Shown here: positions 48,108 to 56,558 of the stretch, piece after piece
How the letters are laid out: each line of letters starts with the position of its first letter
How positions within the stretch are numbered: position 1 is the first letter of the stretch
DNA from: Nonomuraea indica
Lineage (GTDB): Bacteria; Actinomycetota; Actinomycetes; Streptosporangiales; Streptosporangiaceae
Assembly (NCBI RefSeq): GCF_002850745.1
Contig: NZ_PJOK01000049.1
Span: forward strand, 244,654-308,653
Direction of reading: 5' to 3'
DNA: 64,000 nt
The notes under the pieces: model-generated
Seen by the model: only the letters and a program-made list of their open reading frames with translations
Database searches by the model: none
What the model was told of the DNA's origin: nothing
Translations under genes and position numbers: made by a program

Positions 48108-49448
48108 CTACGCGTGCAGCTCGACCATCGTGATCTCCGGAGGCGCGCCCACGCGGACCGGCGGCCCCCAGAACCCCGCCCCCCGCGTCACGTACACCTG
48201 CATGCCGTCCACCGTGCCCAGCCCCGCCACGACCGGCTGCTGGATCGGCACCACCAGGTTGAACGGCACCATCTGCCCGCCGTGCGTGTGCCCCGACAGC
48301 TGCAGGTCCACCCCGTGCCGCGCCGCCTCCGCCGCCAGGACGGGCTGGTGGGCCAGCAGCACAGTGGCCCGGCCGGCGTCGCGGCCGGCGAGCGCCCTGC
48401 CAAGATCGGGGCCGTCGTCCAGGGTGGCTCCGCTGACGTCGTCGACCCCGGCGAGGTCCAGCACGCCACCCTGGTGCCGGATCTCCACGCGTTCGTTGCG
48501 CAGCGACCGGATGCCCAGCTCCCGCAGCTCCTCGATCCACTCCTGCGGCCCGTTGGCCGTGTAGTACTCGTGGTTGCCGGTGACGAAGTAGGAGCCGTAC
48601 CTGGCCTCCAGCTCGCCCAGCGGTCTGGCCTGCCGCCCCAGCTCGGCGACGGTCCCGTCGACGAGGTCGCCGACGATCGTGACCACGTCGGGCCGCTGGG
48701 CGTTGATCATCCGGACGATGCGCTCGGCGTGGGCCGTACCGGTGAGCGGGCCGAGGTGGATGTCGCTGACCACGGCCACCCGCAGGCCGTTCATGCGCGG
48801 GTCCAGCTTCGGCAGGGTGATCCTGACGGGTTCGACGACGGGGTCGCCGAGGGCCGTGCGGACGCCGTAGCCGACGGTGCCGAGCGCGCTGACGCCCGCG
48901 ACGGCGGCGGTGGCCCGCCCGAGGAAGAGCCGCCTGCTCATGACGTCGCCGCCCACCCCGGGACTCCCCGCACCCGCGGCCGGGTCGCCCACGAGCCCGC
49001 CCGCAGCGCCGGCCCCGCCGCCACCCGCCACGGAGCCCCCCACGGCGGAGTCCCCCACCGCGGAGTCCCCCACCGCGAGGTCCCCGGCGTCGCCGCCGGT
49101 GGCCGAGCCGACCGGCACGGCGGCCGGGACGGCCTCGGGCGCGGGCGCCGAGCGCCGCAGCAGCCGCCACGCGACCGCCCGCGGCACCTCCAGCAGCACG
49201 AGGAAGACCAGCAGGTAGAACATGACCGCCAGCCACATGTAGCCCGGCCAGGCCAGCCAGAACCCGGCCTCCACCCGCGAGCCCGCGAACGTCACCACCA
49301 CCAGCACGCCCAGCACCGCCAGGACGGCCGTCAGCACCCGGCGCGGCCTGCCGCCCGGCCGGGTGGTGGACCGCACGAGCCGGTGCCACAGGTACACGTG
49401 CACGGCAACGGTCACCGAGAGCACCGTCGCGAGGAAACCTATGACCAC
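48108..49448 (-). CDS. Membrane-anchored metallophosphoesterase
   Basis: The 446-residue protein has an N-terminal membrane domain of three or so helices (about 1-95) and a Gly/Ala-rich linker. An internal twin-arginine-like segment SRRLFLGRATAAVAG lies near residue 170, before a calcineurin-type phosphoesterase domain. The five metal-ligand motifs are present: SDIHLG, GDLVDG, GNHEY, LAHQP and SGHTHGGQ. Relatives (YaeI/YkuE type) hydrolyse phosphodiesters or lipid-linked phosphates outside or at the membrane. The internal Arg-Arg signal suggests that the ancestral protein began there and the membrane module was added. Substrate unknown. Confidence 0.85.
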   Translation of the reverse strand: MVIGFLATVLSVTVAVHVYLWHRLVRSTTRPGGRPRRVLTAVLAVLGVLVVVTFAGSRVEAGFWLAWPGYMWLAVMFYLLVFLVLLEVPRAVAWRLLRRSAPAPEAVPAAVPVGSATGGDAGDLAVGDSAVGDSAVGGSVAGGGGAGAAGGLVGDPAAGAGSPGVGGDVMSRRLFLGRATAAVAGVSALGTVGYGVRTALGDPVVEPVRITLPKLDPRMNGLRVAVVSDIHLGPLTGTAHAERIVRMINAQRPDVVTIVGDLVDGTVAELGRQARPLGELEARYGSYFVTGNHEYYTANGPQEWIEELRELGIRSLRNERVEIRHQGGVLDLAGVDDVSGATLDDGPDLGRALAGRDAGRATVLLAHQPVLAAEAARHGVDLQLSGHTHGGQMVPFNLVVPIQQPVVAGLGTVDGMQVYVTRGAGFWGPPVRVGAPPEITMVELHA

Positions 49449-49503
49449 GCCGTCATGCTACGAGCAGTCCCGTCGCGCGACGCCCGCCCCCCTGAGAGGT
49501 CTC

Positions 49504-52188
49504 TCAGGACTTGGCGGCCGGCTTGCGCGCCGGAGCCTTCTTGGCGGCGGGCTTGCGCGTCGTCTTCTTCGGCGCGGGCGCCCGCTCGCGCCGCTCGGCC
49601 AGCAGCTCGGCGGCGCGCTCGATGGTGATGTCCTCGACCGTGTCGCCCTTGCGCAGCGAGGCGTTGGTCTCGCCGTCGGTGACGTACGGGCCGAACCGCC
49701 CCTCCTTCACCACCACGGGCTTCTTGGAGTTGGGGTCCTCGCCCAGCTCGCGCAGCGGCGCCGCGGCGGCCGCCCGGCCCCTGCCCCGCTGCTTGGGCTG
49801 CGCGAACAGCTCCTTGGCCTGCTCGATCGTGACCGTCAGCAGGTCCTCCTCGGTGGTCAGCGACCGCGAGTCGGTGCCCTTCTTCAGGTACGGGCCGAAC
49901 TTGCCGTTGTGCGCCACGACCTGCTCACCCTCCAGCTCGCCCACCACCCGGGGGATGGACAGCAACCGGAGCGCGTCCTCCAGCGTCACCGTGTCGAGCG
50001 ACATGCTCTTGAACAGCGAGCTGGTGCGCGGCTTGGGCGCGTCGGCCTTCTTGACGCGCTTCTTCGGCGCCCCTTCGTCCTCCGGTGCGGGCAGGACCTC
50101 GGTCACGTACGGCCCGAACCGCCCGTCCTTGGCGACGATCAGGTGGCCGGTCACCGGGTCGTGGCCCAACTCCCGGTCGCCGGTCGGCCGCGAGAACAGC
50201 TCCTCGGCCTTCTCGGCGGTCAGCTCGTCAGGCGTCATGTCCTCGGGCACGTTGACCCGGGCGCCGTCACGGTCGAGGTAGGGCCCGTAGCGGCCGACCC
50301 GGATGACGATGTCGGTGCCGCGGATCGGGAAGGAGCTGATCTCCTTGGCGTCGATGTCGCCGAGGTCGGTGACCATCTCCTTCAGGCCCTCGTCGCCGTC
50401 GTGACCGTAGTAGAAGCGGCGCAGCTCCGGCACCCGCTCCGCCCGGTCGTTGGCGATGTCGTCGAGCACCTTCTCCATCTCGGCGGTGAAGTCGTAGTCG
50501 ACGAGGTTGCCGAAGTGCTGCTCCAGCAGGTTGACCACGGCGAACGCCAGGAACGACGGCACCAGCGCCGTCCCCTTCTTGAACACGTAGCCCCGGTCGA
50601 GGATCGTGCCGATGATCGAGGCGTACGTGGACGGACGCCCGATCTCGCGGTCCTCCAGCTCCTTGACCAGCGACGCCTCGGTGTAGCGGGCGGGCGGCTT
50701 GGTGGAGTGGCCGGCCACGTCGAGCCGGGTGACGCTCAGCGTGTCGCCCTCGGCCAGGTTGGGCAGCCGCTTCTCGGAGTCATCGCGGTCGGTGGCCGGG
50801 TCGTCGGCCCCTTCCACGTACGCCTTGAGGAAGCCGTAGAACGTGATCGTCCGCCCGGACGCGCTGAACTCGACGTCCTCGCCCGAGGATGACCGGCCGG
50901 CCACCTTCACCGAGACCGACTCGCCGACGGCGTCCTTCATCTGGGACGACACGGTGCGCTGCCAGATCAGCTCGTACAGCCGGAACATGTCACCGGACAG
51001 GCCGGTCTCGCCCGGCGTGCGGAACTCCTCGCCGGACGGGCGGATCGCCTCGTGCGCCTCCTGGGCGCTCTTGACCTTGCTGCTGTAGACGCGCGGCTTG
51101 TCGGGGACGTACGCCGAGCCGTACAGCTTGATCGCCTGGGAACGCGCCGCCGCGATGGCGGTCTCCGACAGCGTGATGCTGTCGGTCCGCATGTAGGTGA
51201 TGAAGCCCTGCTCGTAGAGGCGCTGAGCCACCTGCATCGTGTACTTGGCGGAGAAGCCCAGCTTGCGGCTCGCCTCCTGCTGCAGCGTGGTGGTCCGGAA
51301 CGGCGCGTACGGCTTGCGGGTGTACGGCTTGCGCTCGACGGACCGCACGGCGAACGAGGCGCCCGCGAGCCGGCCGGCCAGCTCGCCGGCGGCGGCCTCC
51401 GACAGGTGCAGCACGTCGTTGGACTTGAGCGTGCCGGTGCTGGCGAAGTCGCGGCCCTGCGCGACCCGCTTGCCGTCGACCCCGGTCAGCGTGGCGGTGA
51501 AGTCGCGCGGCCGCTCCTCGGCCCGGCCGGTGTCGAACATCGCCTGCAGGTCCCAGTAGTGGGCGGGCGTGAACGCCAGCCGCTCGCGCTCCCGCTCGAC
51601 CACGAGGCGGGTCGCCACCGACTGGACGCGCCCGGCCGACAGGCGGGGCTTGACCTTCTTCCACAGCACGGGGCTGACCTCGTAGCCGTAGAGACGGTCG
51701 AGGATGCGCCGGGTCTCCTGCGCGTCGACCAGACGGAGGTTGAGGTCGCGCGGGTTGGCCACGGCGTCGCGGATGGCCTGCGGGGTGATCTCGTGGAACA
51801 CCATGCGCCGCACCGGCACCTTGGGACGCAGCACCTCGCGCAGGTGCCAGGCGATGGCCTCGCCCTCGCGGTCCTCGTCAGTGGCGAGATAGAGCTCGTC
51901 GGCGTCCTTCAGCAGCTGCTTGAGCTTGTTGACCTGCGCCTTCTTGTCGGCGTTGACGACGTACAGCGGCTCGAACCCGTGGTCGACGTTCACGCCCAGC
52001 CGGGCCCACGGCTGCCCCTTGTACTTCTCGGGGATGTCGTCGGCCTTCTCCGGCAGGTCACGGATGTGACCGATGCTGGACTCCACGATGTAGCCCGCAC
52101 CGAGGTACCCGGCGATCGTCTTCGCCTTGGCCGGCGACTCCACGATCACCAGGCGTGTTCCGCCGGCGCTGCCGTTGTTGGCTGGCAC
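49504..52188 (-). CDS. topA: DNA topoisomerase I
   Basis: The 894-residue type IA topoisomerase starts with LVIVESPAKAKTIAGYLG and has the Toprim Asp cluster in YLATDEDREGEAIAWHL. Catalytic Tyr332 is in FITYMRTDS and GRPSTYASI follows. Instead of zinc fingers it carries several C-terminal repeat domains with FGPY motifs (RYGPYLDR, RFGPYVTE, KFGPYLKK, RFGPYVTD) and a lysine-rich tail (KKTTRKPAAKKAPARK). This is characteristic of actinobacterial TopA and aids processivity. It relaxes negative supercoils and is essential in related species. Divergent from the small DUF5703-like gene. Confidence 0.97.
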   Translation of the reverse strand: MPANNGSAGGTRLVIVESPAKAKTIAGYLGAGYIVESSIGHIRDLPEKADDIPEKYKGQPWARLGVNVDHGFEPLYVVNADKKAQVNKLKQLLKDADELYLATDEDREGEAIAWHLREVLRPKVPVRRMVFHEITPQAIRDAVANPRDLNLRLVDAQETRRILDRLYGYEVSPVLWKKVKPRLSAGRVQSVATRLVVERERERLAFTPAHYWDLQAMFDTGRAEERPRDFTATLTGVDGKRVAQGRDFASTGTLKSNDVLHLSEAAAGELAGRLAGASFAVRSVERKPYTRKPYAPFRTTTLQQEASRKLGFSAKYTMQVAQRLYEQGFITYMRTDSITLSETAIAAARSQAIKLYGSAYVPDKPRVYSSKVKSAQEAHEAIRPSGEEFRTPGETGLSGDMFRLYELIWQRTVSSQMKDAVGESVSVKVAGRSSSGEDVEFSASGRTITFYGFLKAYVEGADDPATDRDDSEKRLPNLAEGDTLSVTRLDVAGHSTKPPARYTEASLVKELEDREIGRPSTYASIIGTILDRGYVFKKGTALVPSFLAFAVVNLLEQHFGNLVDYDFTAEMEKVLDDIANDRAERVPELRRFYYGHDGDEGLKEMVTDLGDIDAKEISSFPIRGTDIVIRVGRYGPYLDRDGARVNVPEDMTPDELTAEKAEELFSRPTGDRELGHDPVTGHLIVAKDGRFGPYVTEVLPAPEDEGAPKKRVKKADAPKPRTSSLFKSMSLDTVTLEDALRLLSIPRVVGELEGEQVVAHNGKFGPYLKKGTDSRSLTTEEDLLTVTIEQAKELFAQPKQRGRGRAAAAAPLRELGEDPNSKKPVVVKEGRFGPYVTDGETNASLRKGDTVEDITIERAAELLAERRERAPAPKKTTRKPAAKKAPARKPAAKS

Positions 52189-52379
52189 GCTGCTTCCTAC
52201 CTCGCTGTTCGCTCGAAAATCCCCCTACCGGGAGCCGGCACAGATCTCAAAAGGTAACCCGACTCGCCGAATTTTCCTTCCCCCGGGCTACCCACTGGCT
52301 TTCGGGTCCACCCACAAGGACGCAGAATAAAGCCAGACGAGCAGCACCGCGCCCTGACTCACCCTGGAGACTAATCGTT

Positions 52380-52565
52380 GTGCTCGACTACTCCTACATG
52401 GATATCTTCATCCCACGCGACCTGTCCCGCGAAGCCGCACGTCAGCTGCTGACCGAGCACGCGGAGTACGGCCAGTGGGAGCTGTCGCGGGTCCGGCTCC
52501 ATCCGGACGGGAGCCGTCAGGTGCGGCTGCGCCGCAAGATCATCCGTGTCCGCAGCACCCTCTGA
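52380..52565 (+). CDS. Small DUF5703-like protein
   Basis: The 61-residue protein (LDYSYMDIFIPRDLSREAA, then LTEHAEYGQWELSRVRL and a basic end RRKIIRVRSTL) matches the small actinobacterial family annotated as DUF5703. Function is unknown; the basic C-terminus could bind nucleic acid. I chose the GTG at 52380 because GGAGA lies ten bases upstream and family similarity starts at once. It is divergent from topA. Confidence 0.75.
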   Translation: MLDYSYMDIFIPRDLSREAARQLLTEHAEYGQWELSRVRLHPDGSRQVRLRRKIIRVRSTL

Positions 52566-52657
52566 AAGCGTTCGCGGCACCCTCCGACAGCGTCCGCGGC
52601 ACCCCCTGAGCGTGCGGAGCACTCTGTCGAGAGTACGTGCTCCGGGAGGTGGGCATG

Positions 52658-52698
52658 GCTTTGCCCGCCTCGGGCCGCGCCCCCGAGACGGGCAAAGC
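52658..52698. terminator. Hairpin after the DUF5703-like gene
   Basis: GCTTTGCCCG pairs with CGGGCAAAGC and an inner CTCGGG pairs with CCCGAG, giving a long stem about 95 bases after the stop. Confidence 0.6.
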
Positions 52699-52757
52699 GT
52701 CAGGCTCACCCGCCGCTCGCCGACCAGGAGGGGCGGCGAACGGGGGTGAGATGTGCG

Positions 52758-52780
52758 CGGGCGGTCCGGCGGACCGCCCG
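52758..52780. terminator. Hairpin after the chaplin-like gene
   Basis: CGGGCGGTCC-GGC-GGACCGCCCG, a perfect 10-bp stem nine bases beyond the minus-strand stop. Confidence 0.65.
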
Positions 52781-52788
52781 GCCGCGGC

Positions 52789-55011
52789 CTACCTGCGGCC
52801 GAGGCGGAACCTGCGGGTCGCCGCGAACAGCACCGCCGACCCGGCGGACATCGCGCCGAGGACGAGGGCGAACAGCGCGCCGGTGTTCATCCCGGTGACC
52901 CCGGCGGGCCGGGCGGCGCTCATCAGGCCGACGTCGCCGACCGGCAGGCTCCGCGTGGCCGACGTCACGGCGCCGCCCACCGGGGTCTGGGCGACCAGCG
53001 CGGTCGCCGGCTCGGCCGCGGCCAGCGGGCTGCCGCTGGTCGTGCCGGCCGTACGGGCCTTCTTGCCGGGCTTGACCGGCTTCACCGGTGTGGCGGGCTG
53101 TCCGGGCAGGCCGGGCAGACCCGGCAGGACGGGCAGCCCGAGCGTGTCGGAGACCCCGCCGACGACCGGCAGTCCGGCGCCGGCCACGGAGGGCGCCGCG
53201 GCGGCGTTCTGGTGCCTGGCGACCTTGCCGCCCGGGTGCGCGTAGCCGGGGTGCCCGCCGCCCGGCTTGCCGACGCGGGCCCCGCCGAGGCATCCGGCGG
53301 CCGCGTCGCCGAGGACGGCGACCGCGTTGCCGCACACGTTGATCGGCGCGGTGATCGGCGCCACGACCTGGTTGCCGCCCAGGATCGAGCCGCGGCCCGA
53401 GGTGGTGTTGCCACCGGCCCCGCGACGGCCGTTGTCGGCGCTCGCGCCGCCCTCGCAGCGGGCCTTGGCCAGCCCGAGCGCGGCCACGGCGTTGCCGCAG
53501 GCGTTGATCGGCGCGGTGATCGGCGCGACGACCTGGTTGCCGCCCAGGATCGAGTGGCGGCCCGAGGTGGTGTTGCCACCGGCCCCGCGCCCCGAGTTGT
53601 GCACCGACGCCCCGCCCTTGCACCCGGCGAACGCCCTGCCGAGGACGGCGACCGCGTTGCCACACACGTTGATCGGCGCGGTGATCGGCGCGACGACCTG
53701 GTTGCCGCCCAGGATCGAGTGGCGGCCCGAGGTGGTGTTGCCACCGGCCCCGCGCCCCGAGTTGTGCACCGACGCCCCGCCCTTGCACCCGGCGAACGCC
53801 CTGCCGAGGACGGCGACCGCGTTGCCACACACGTTGATCGGCGCGGTGATCGGCGCGACGACCTGGTTGCCGCCCAGGATCGAGTGGCGGCCCGAGGTGG
53901 TGTTGCCACCGGCCCCGCGCCCCGAGTTGTGCACCGACGCCCCGCCCTTGCACCCGGCGAACGCCCTGCCGAGGACGGCGACCGCGTTGCCACACACGTT
54001 GATCGGCGCGGTGATCGGCGCGACGACCTGGTTGCCGCCCAGGATCGAGTGGCGGCCCGAGGTGGTGTTGCCACCGGCCCCGCGCCCCGAGTTGTGCACC
54101 GACGCCCCGCCCTTGCACCCGGCGACCGCGTTGCCGACGGCGTTGCCGCAGGCGGTGATGGGCAGGCTGATCGGGGCGACCACCTGGTTGCCGCTGCCGG
54201 CGCCGAAGCGGCCGTCGGTGTCGTTGCCCTGGGAACCGTGGCCGGGCCGGCCGGGGTGGTAGCCGTGGCCCCCCTTGCCCTTGCCGGAGTTGTGGACCGT
54301 GGCGCCGCCCTTGCAGCCCGAGAAGGCCCGGCCGAGGACCGCGACGGAGTTGCCGCACACGTTGATCGGCGCGCTGATGGGGGCGACGACCTGGTTGCCA
54401 CCCAGGATCGAGCCGCGGCCCGAGGTGGTGTTGCCACCGGCCCCGCGGCCGGAGTTCTTCACCGACGCCCCGCCCTTGCACCCGGCGGCGGAGCGGCCGA
54501 GGACCGCGACCGCGTTGCCGCAGGCGTTGACCGGGGCGGTGATCGGCGCGACCACCTGGTTGCCGCCGAGGATGCTGTGGTCGCCGGAGGTCTGGTTGCC
54601 TCCCGCGCCGCCCTTGCCGGTGTTCTTGACGGTGGCGCCGCCCTTGCATCCGGCGGTGGCGCCGCCGAACACCGACACCGCGTTGCCGCAGGCGTTGACC
54701 GGGGCGCTGATCGGCGCGTTGACCTGGTTGCCGCCGAGGATGCTGGAGTCGCCGGACGTCCGGCCGGGGATGCCGCCCCCGCGCTGGTTGTCGACCGACG
54801 CGCCGCCGTGCGAGGAGGCGCGGGACCCGCCGGCCACGGCGACGGAGTTGCCGCTGATGTCGATCGGCAGCGAGATCGGCGCGTCGACCTGGTTGCCGCC
54901 GCCGATGGAGTGGTCGCCGGAGGTGTCGGCCAGGGCGGTGCCGCCGCCGAACGACATGACGGCAACGGCGAGCAGGGCCGCGGGAGTGGAAGCCTTCGCC
55001 CACGTACGCAT
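52789..55011 (-). CDS. Giant chaplin-like surface protein with ten chaplin domains
   Basis: The 740-residue exported protein has a signal peptide (LLAVAVMSFGGGTALAD) and then ten chaplin (DUF320) modules of about 55 residues, each GNQVVAPITAPINVCGNAVA plus a second Cys (GCKGG). The first module lacks both Cys. Gly/Ser/Asn linkers join them. The C-terminus has a Pro/Lys segment (PVKPVKPGKKA), a membrane helix (ALFALVLGAMSAGSAVLFAA) and RRFRLGRR. Chaplins are amyloid-forming hydrophobic proteins that coat aerial hyphae; the long ones known in Streptomyces carry two modules and a sortase signal. I see no clear LAxTG (nearest is PAGVTG), so it may be membrane-held. ATG with AGGAG. Confidence 0.88.
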   Translation of the reverse strand: MRTWAKASTPAALLAVAVMSFGGGTALADTSGDHSIGGGNQVDAPISLPIDISGNSVAVAGGSRASSHGGASVDNQRGGGIPGRTSGDSSILGGNQVNAPISAPVNACGNAVSVFGGATAGCKGGATVKNTGKGGAGGNQTSGDHSILGGNQVVAPITAPVNACGNAVAVLGRSAAGCKGGASVKNSGRGAGGNTTSGRGSILGGNQVVAPISAPINVCGNSVAVLGRAFSGCKGGATVHNSGKGKGGHGYHPGRPGHGSQGNDTDGRFGAGSGNQVVAPISLPITACGNAVGNAVAGCKGGASVHNSGRGAGGNTTSGRHSILGGNQVVAPITAPINVCGNAVAVLGRAFAGCKGGASVHNSGRGAGGNTTSGRHSILGGNQVVAPITAPINVCGNAVAVLGRAFAGCKGGASVHNSGRGAGGNTTSGRHSILGGNQVVAPITAPINVCGNAVAVLGRAFAGCKGGASVHNSGRGAGGNTTSGRHSILGGNQVVAPITAPINACGNAVAALGLAKARCEGGASADNGRRGAGGNTTSGRGSILGGNQVVAPITAPINVCGNAVAVLGDAAAGCLGGARVGKPGGGHPGYAHPGGKVARHQNAAAAPSVAGAGLPVVGGVSDTLGLPVLPGLPGLPGQPATPVKPVKPGKKARTAGTTSGSPLAAAEPATALVAQTPVGGAVTSATRSLPVGDVGLMSAARPAGVTGMNTGALFALVLGAMSAGSAVLFAATRRFRLGRR
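53535..54120. repeat. 165-bp near-identical tandem repeats within the chaplin gene
   Basis: The word AGGATCGAGTGGCGG starts at 53546, 53711, 53876 and 54041, exact 165-bp steps (55 codons). Modules 6, 7 and 8 of the protein are identical, and the DNA between them looks identical too. This implies recent duplication, and the region is prone to copy-number change or assembly collapse. Confidence 0.9.
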
Positions 55012-55208
55012 GATGAATGCTCCTATGAGGGTCTTGGGGGGATTACCTGACAGTTCGCGGGCAGCCGAGACCGTACGAGGTCGAACGGCGCCACGTACAG
55101 CGCGACCTCGGGTTCGCGAACCAGTGATGACTGACGTGTCACCCGCGGGCGGAGGGGATGATGACCACGCTCCGCCGCCGGCGCGTGAAGGCCGGAATGA
55201 GTCGGGGA

Positions 55209-55850
55209 TCAGTCAGGTGAGAACGAAGGGTCGTCCGCCGCCGTGCGGACGACGGGGGGAAGCACGCACGCCAGGTGGGCGCGCCGGGCTTCGATCCGCG
55301 GGTCGTAGACGGACCTCGCGATGTCCCCCATGCACGGCCCGAAGGGGCCGCTGCCACCGCCGTTGGGCACCAGACCATCGGTGTCCAGCATCGAGCTCGC
55401 GGTGGATGGTGCGGGCAGGCCGGGGTCGGACTGGCTGGTGAGCCCGTCAACTGTCAGCCCTGCCATCGCCTCGGCGTCGTCCGGCGCCGAGACCGTGCCG
55501 TCAGCCGTGGGGAAACCGCCCTCGAAGGGCCCGGTGACGGTCTGGGGTGCGCCTGCTCCGGTCGCCGCGGTGGAGTCCGCGGCAGAGGGAGTGGCGGGAG
55601 CGGGGCCGGTCACGGCGGCCGCAGAGGCCGGAGCCGCGAAGGACGCCCCGAACAGGACGGCGAGCAGCCAGCCCGCGGCCACCAGGCCGCCGACCAACGA
55701 CGCTCGTACGACGACCCGACGGGCACCGGCCGCGAACCGCGCCATCCGGCTGGCCCGCCCGGTGATCGTGTCCGTCGTCGGGACGGTCGCGGGCACACGG
55801 CGCGCGACCAGGGCGATCGCCCTCGGCCTCCGCACCGGCATGCGTGCCAC
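55209..55850 (-). CDS. Hypothetical membrane-anchored or secreted protein
   Basis: The 213-residue protein has a basic cytoplasmic start (about 48 residues, many Arg), one hydrophobic segment (LVGGLVAAGWLLAVLFGASFAA) and an Ala/Thr/Pro-rich exported part. The latter contains a short Gly-Pro segment (NGGGSGPFGPCMGD) and a lone Cys pair (PCMGD, LACVLP) that could form a disulfide. No family recognised. GTG start. It is next to, and in the same direction as, the chaplin-like gene, so a cell-surface role is possible. Confidence 0.6.
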   Translation of the reverse strand: MARMPVRRPRAIALVARRVPATVPTTDTITGRASRMARFAAGARRVVVRASLVGGLVAAGWLLAVLFGASFAAPASAAAVTGPAPATPSAADSTAATGAGAPQTVTGPFEGGFPTADGTVSAPDDAEAMAGLTVDGLTSQSDPGLPAPSTASSMLDTDGLVPNGGGSGPFGPCMGDIARSVYDPRIEARRAHLACVLPPVVRTAADDPSFSPD

Positions 55851-56170
55851 GTGACCCTCCCTGCTCCAGAACCGACCTCACGATGTGAGGCCGGTCCATG
55901 GACTCACCCCTCAACGGTCCGTAACCGTAGCAGCACCCAAGGTGTTCGCAACGGCTTTTCAGCCGAGAGCCAGGAAATGGTCAAGCACCCGCCGCCCCAA
56001 CCACCACGAACCGCCCATCCACCCCCGGTCAAGGCCCGCGACACCCCATGGAACCCTCCCGGACGGACCTTCCCCGGCCGGCCGCCGGATACTTGGTATG
56101 ACGCACCCCCCAGAGTTTGCTAACCTAACTGAGCCGACGCGGGATGACGGTCCCACGTGCAGGCACCAAC
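55851..56170. other. Intergenic region before tRNA-Leu
   Basis: No gene. It holds CCTCAC-GAT-GTGAGG at 55876-55890 and, near 56117, TTTGCTAACCTAACT, the only AT-rich stretch before the tRNA and a plausible part of its promoter. Confidence 0.35.
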
Positions 56171-56259
56171 GTCCGGGTGGCGGAATAGGCAGACGCGCTA
56201 GCTTGAGGTGCTAGTGCCCTTTGCGGGGCATGGGGGTTCAAGTCCCCCCTCGGACACCA
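56171..56259 (+). tRNA. tRNA-Leu (anticodon GAG), CCA encoded
   Basis: The acceptor GTCCGGG pairs with CTCGGAC. The anticodon stem CTAGC/GCTAG has loop TTGAGGT (anticodon GAG, codon CTC). The long variable arm TGCCCTTTGCGGGGCA marks a class II tRNA, and the T arm is GGGGGTTCAAGTCCCCC. Discriminator A is followed by an encoded CCA. Confidence 0.95.
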
Positions 56260-56558
56260 GCCAATCGCACATGTGGAGGCCAGGTTGCACCTGAGCCTCC
56301 ACTAGGTGTTTCTGGGGGAAGTAGGTCAGACGCAGGCCGATCCGCGCGTACACCTCCGCCTTGTCGTTTCGGGGGTCTGCGTCGTGCAGCATCACCACCA
56401 GGTCCCCGAGTGCGGTCACCATCGCGTCGATCTCCTCTCGTGTCATGCGCCGTCGTCCCTCGGTCTGCCGAAGTCGCGCCTGGGCGGCCACCCGCTGCAC
56501 CTCTGTCTCGGCCACCCACTGGGCCCGCAGCGTGTCCGGGGCGGGTTCCGCGATGGGT
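56260..56558 (-). pseudogene. C-terminal remnant of a large serine recombinase
   Basis: The frame, with no start of its own, reads TLRAQWVAETEVQRVAAQARL, then MTREEIDAMVTALGDLVVML and DKAEVYARIGLRLTYFPQKH, the C-terminal end seen in many actinobacterial large serine recombinases. It runs on into the tRNA-Leu gene, a common artefact when such integrases end at a tRNA attachment site. Upstream it is cut off by the LuxR-type gene, so the catalytic domain is gone. It marks an old integration at tRNA-Leu. Confidence 0.65.

Noticed and set aside
47400..49628. Long plus-strand open frame across the XRE and metallophosphoesterase genes
   Set aside because: Antisense shadow caused by high GC at third positions; motifs are only on the minus strand.
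53535..54120. Regular 165-bp repeats that could be mistaken for a CRISPR-like array
   Set aside because: The whole unit including the 'spacers' is repeated and in frame; it encodes chaplin modules.
52753..55050. Long plus-strand open frames opposite the chaplin-like gene
   Set aside because: They are antisense shadows of the repetitive chaplin codons; the minus strand has the signal peptide, conserved domains and ribosome site.
56115..56134. Half of a DtxR/IdeR iron box (GCTAACCTAA) before tRNA-Leu
   Set aside because: Only 13 of 19 positions match, the left arm is poor, and the next gene is a tRNA with no iron link; the AT-rich stretch more likely belongs to the tRNA promoter.
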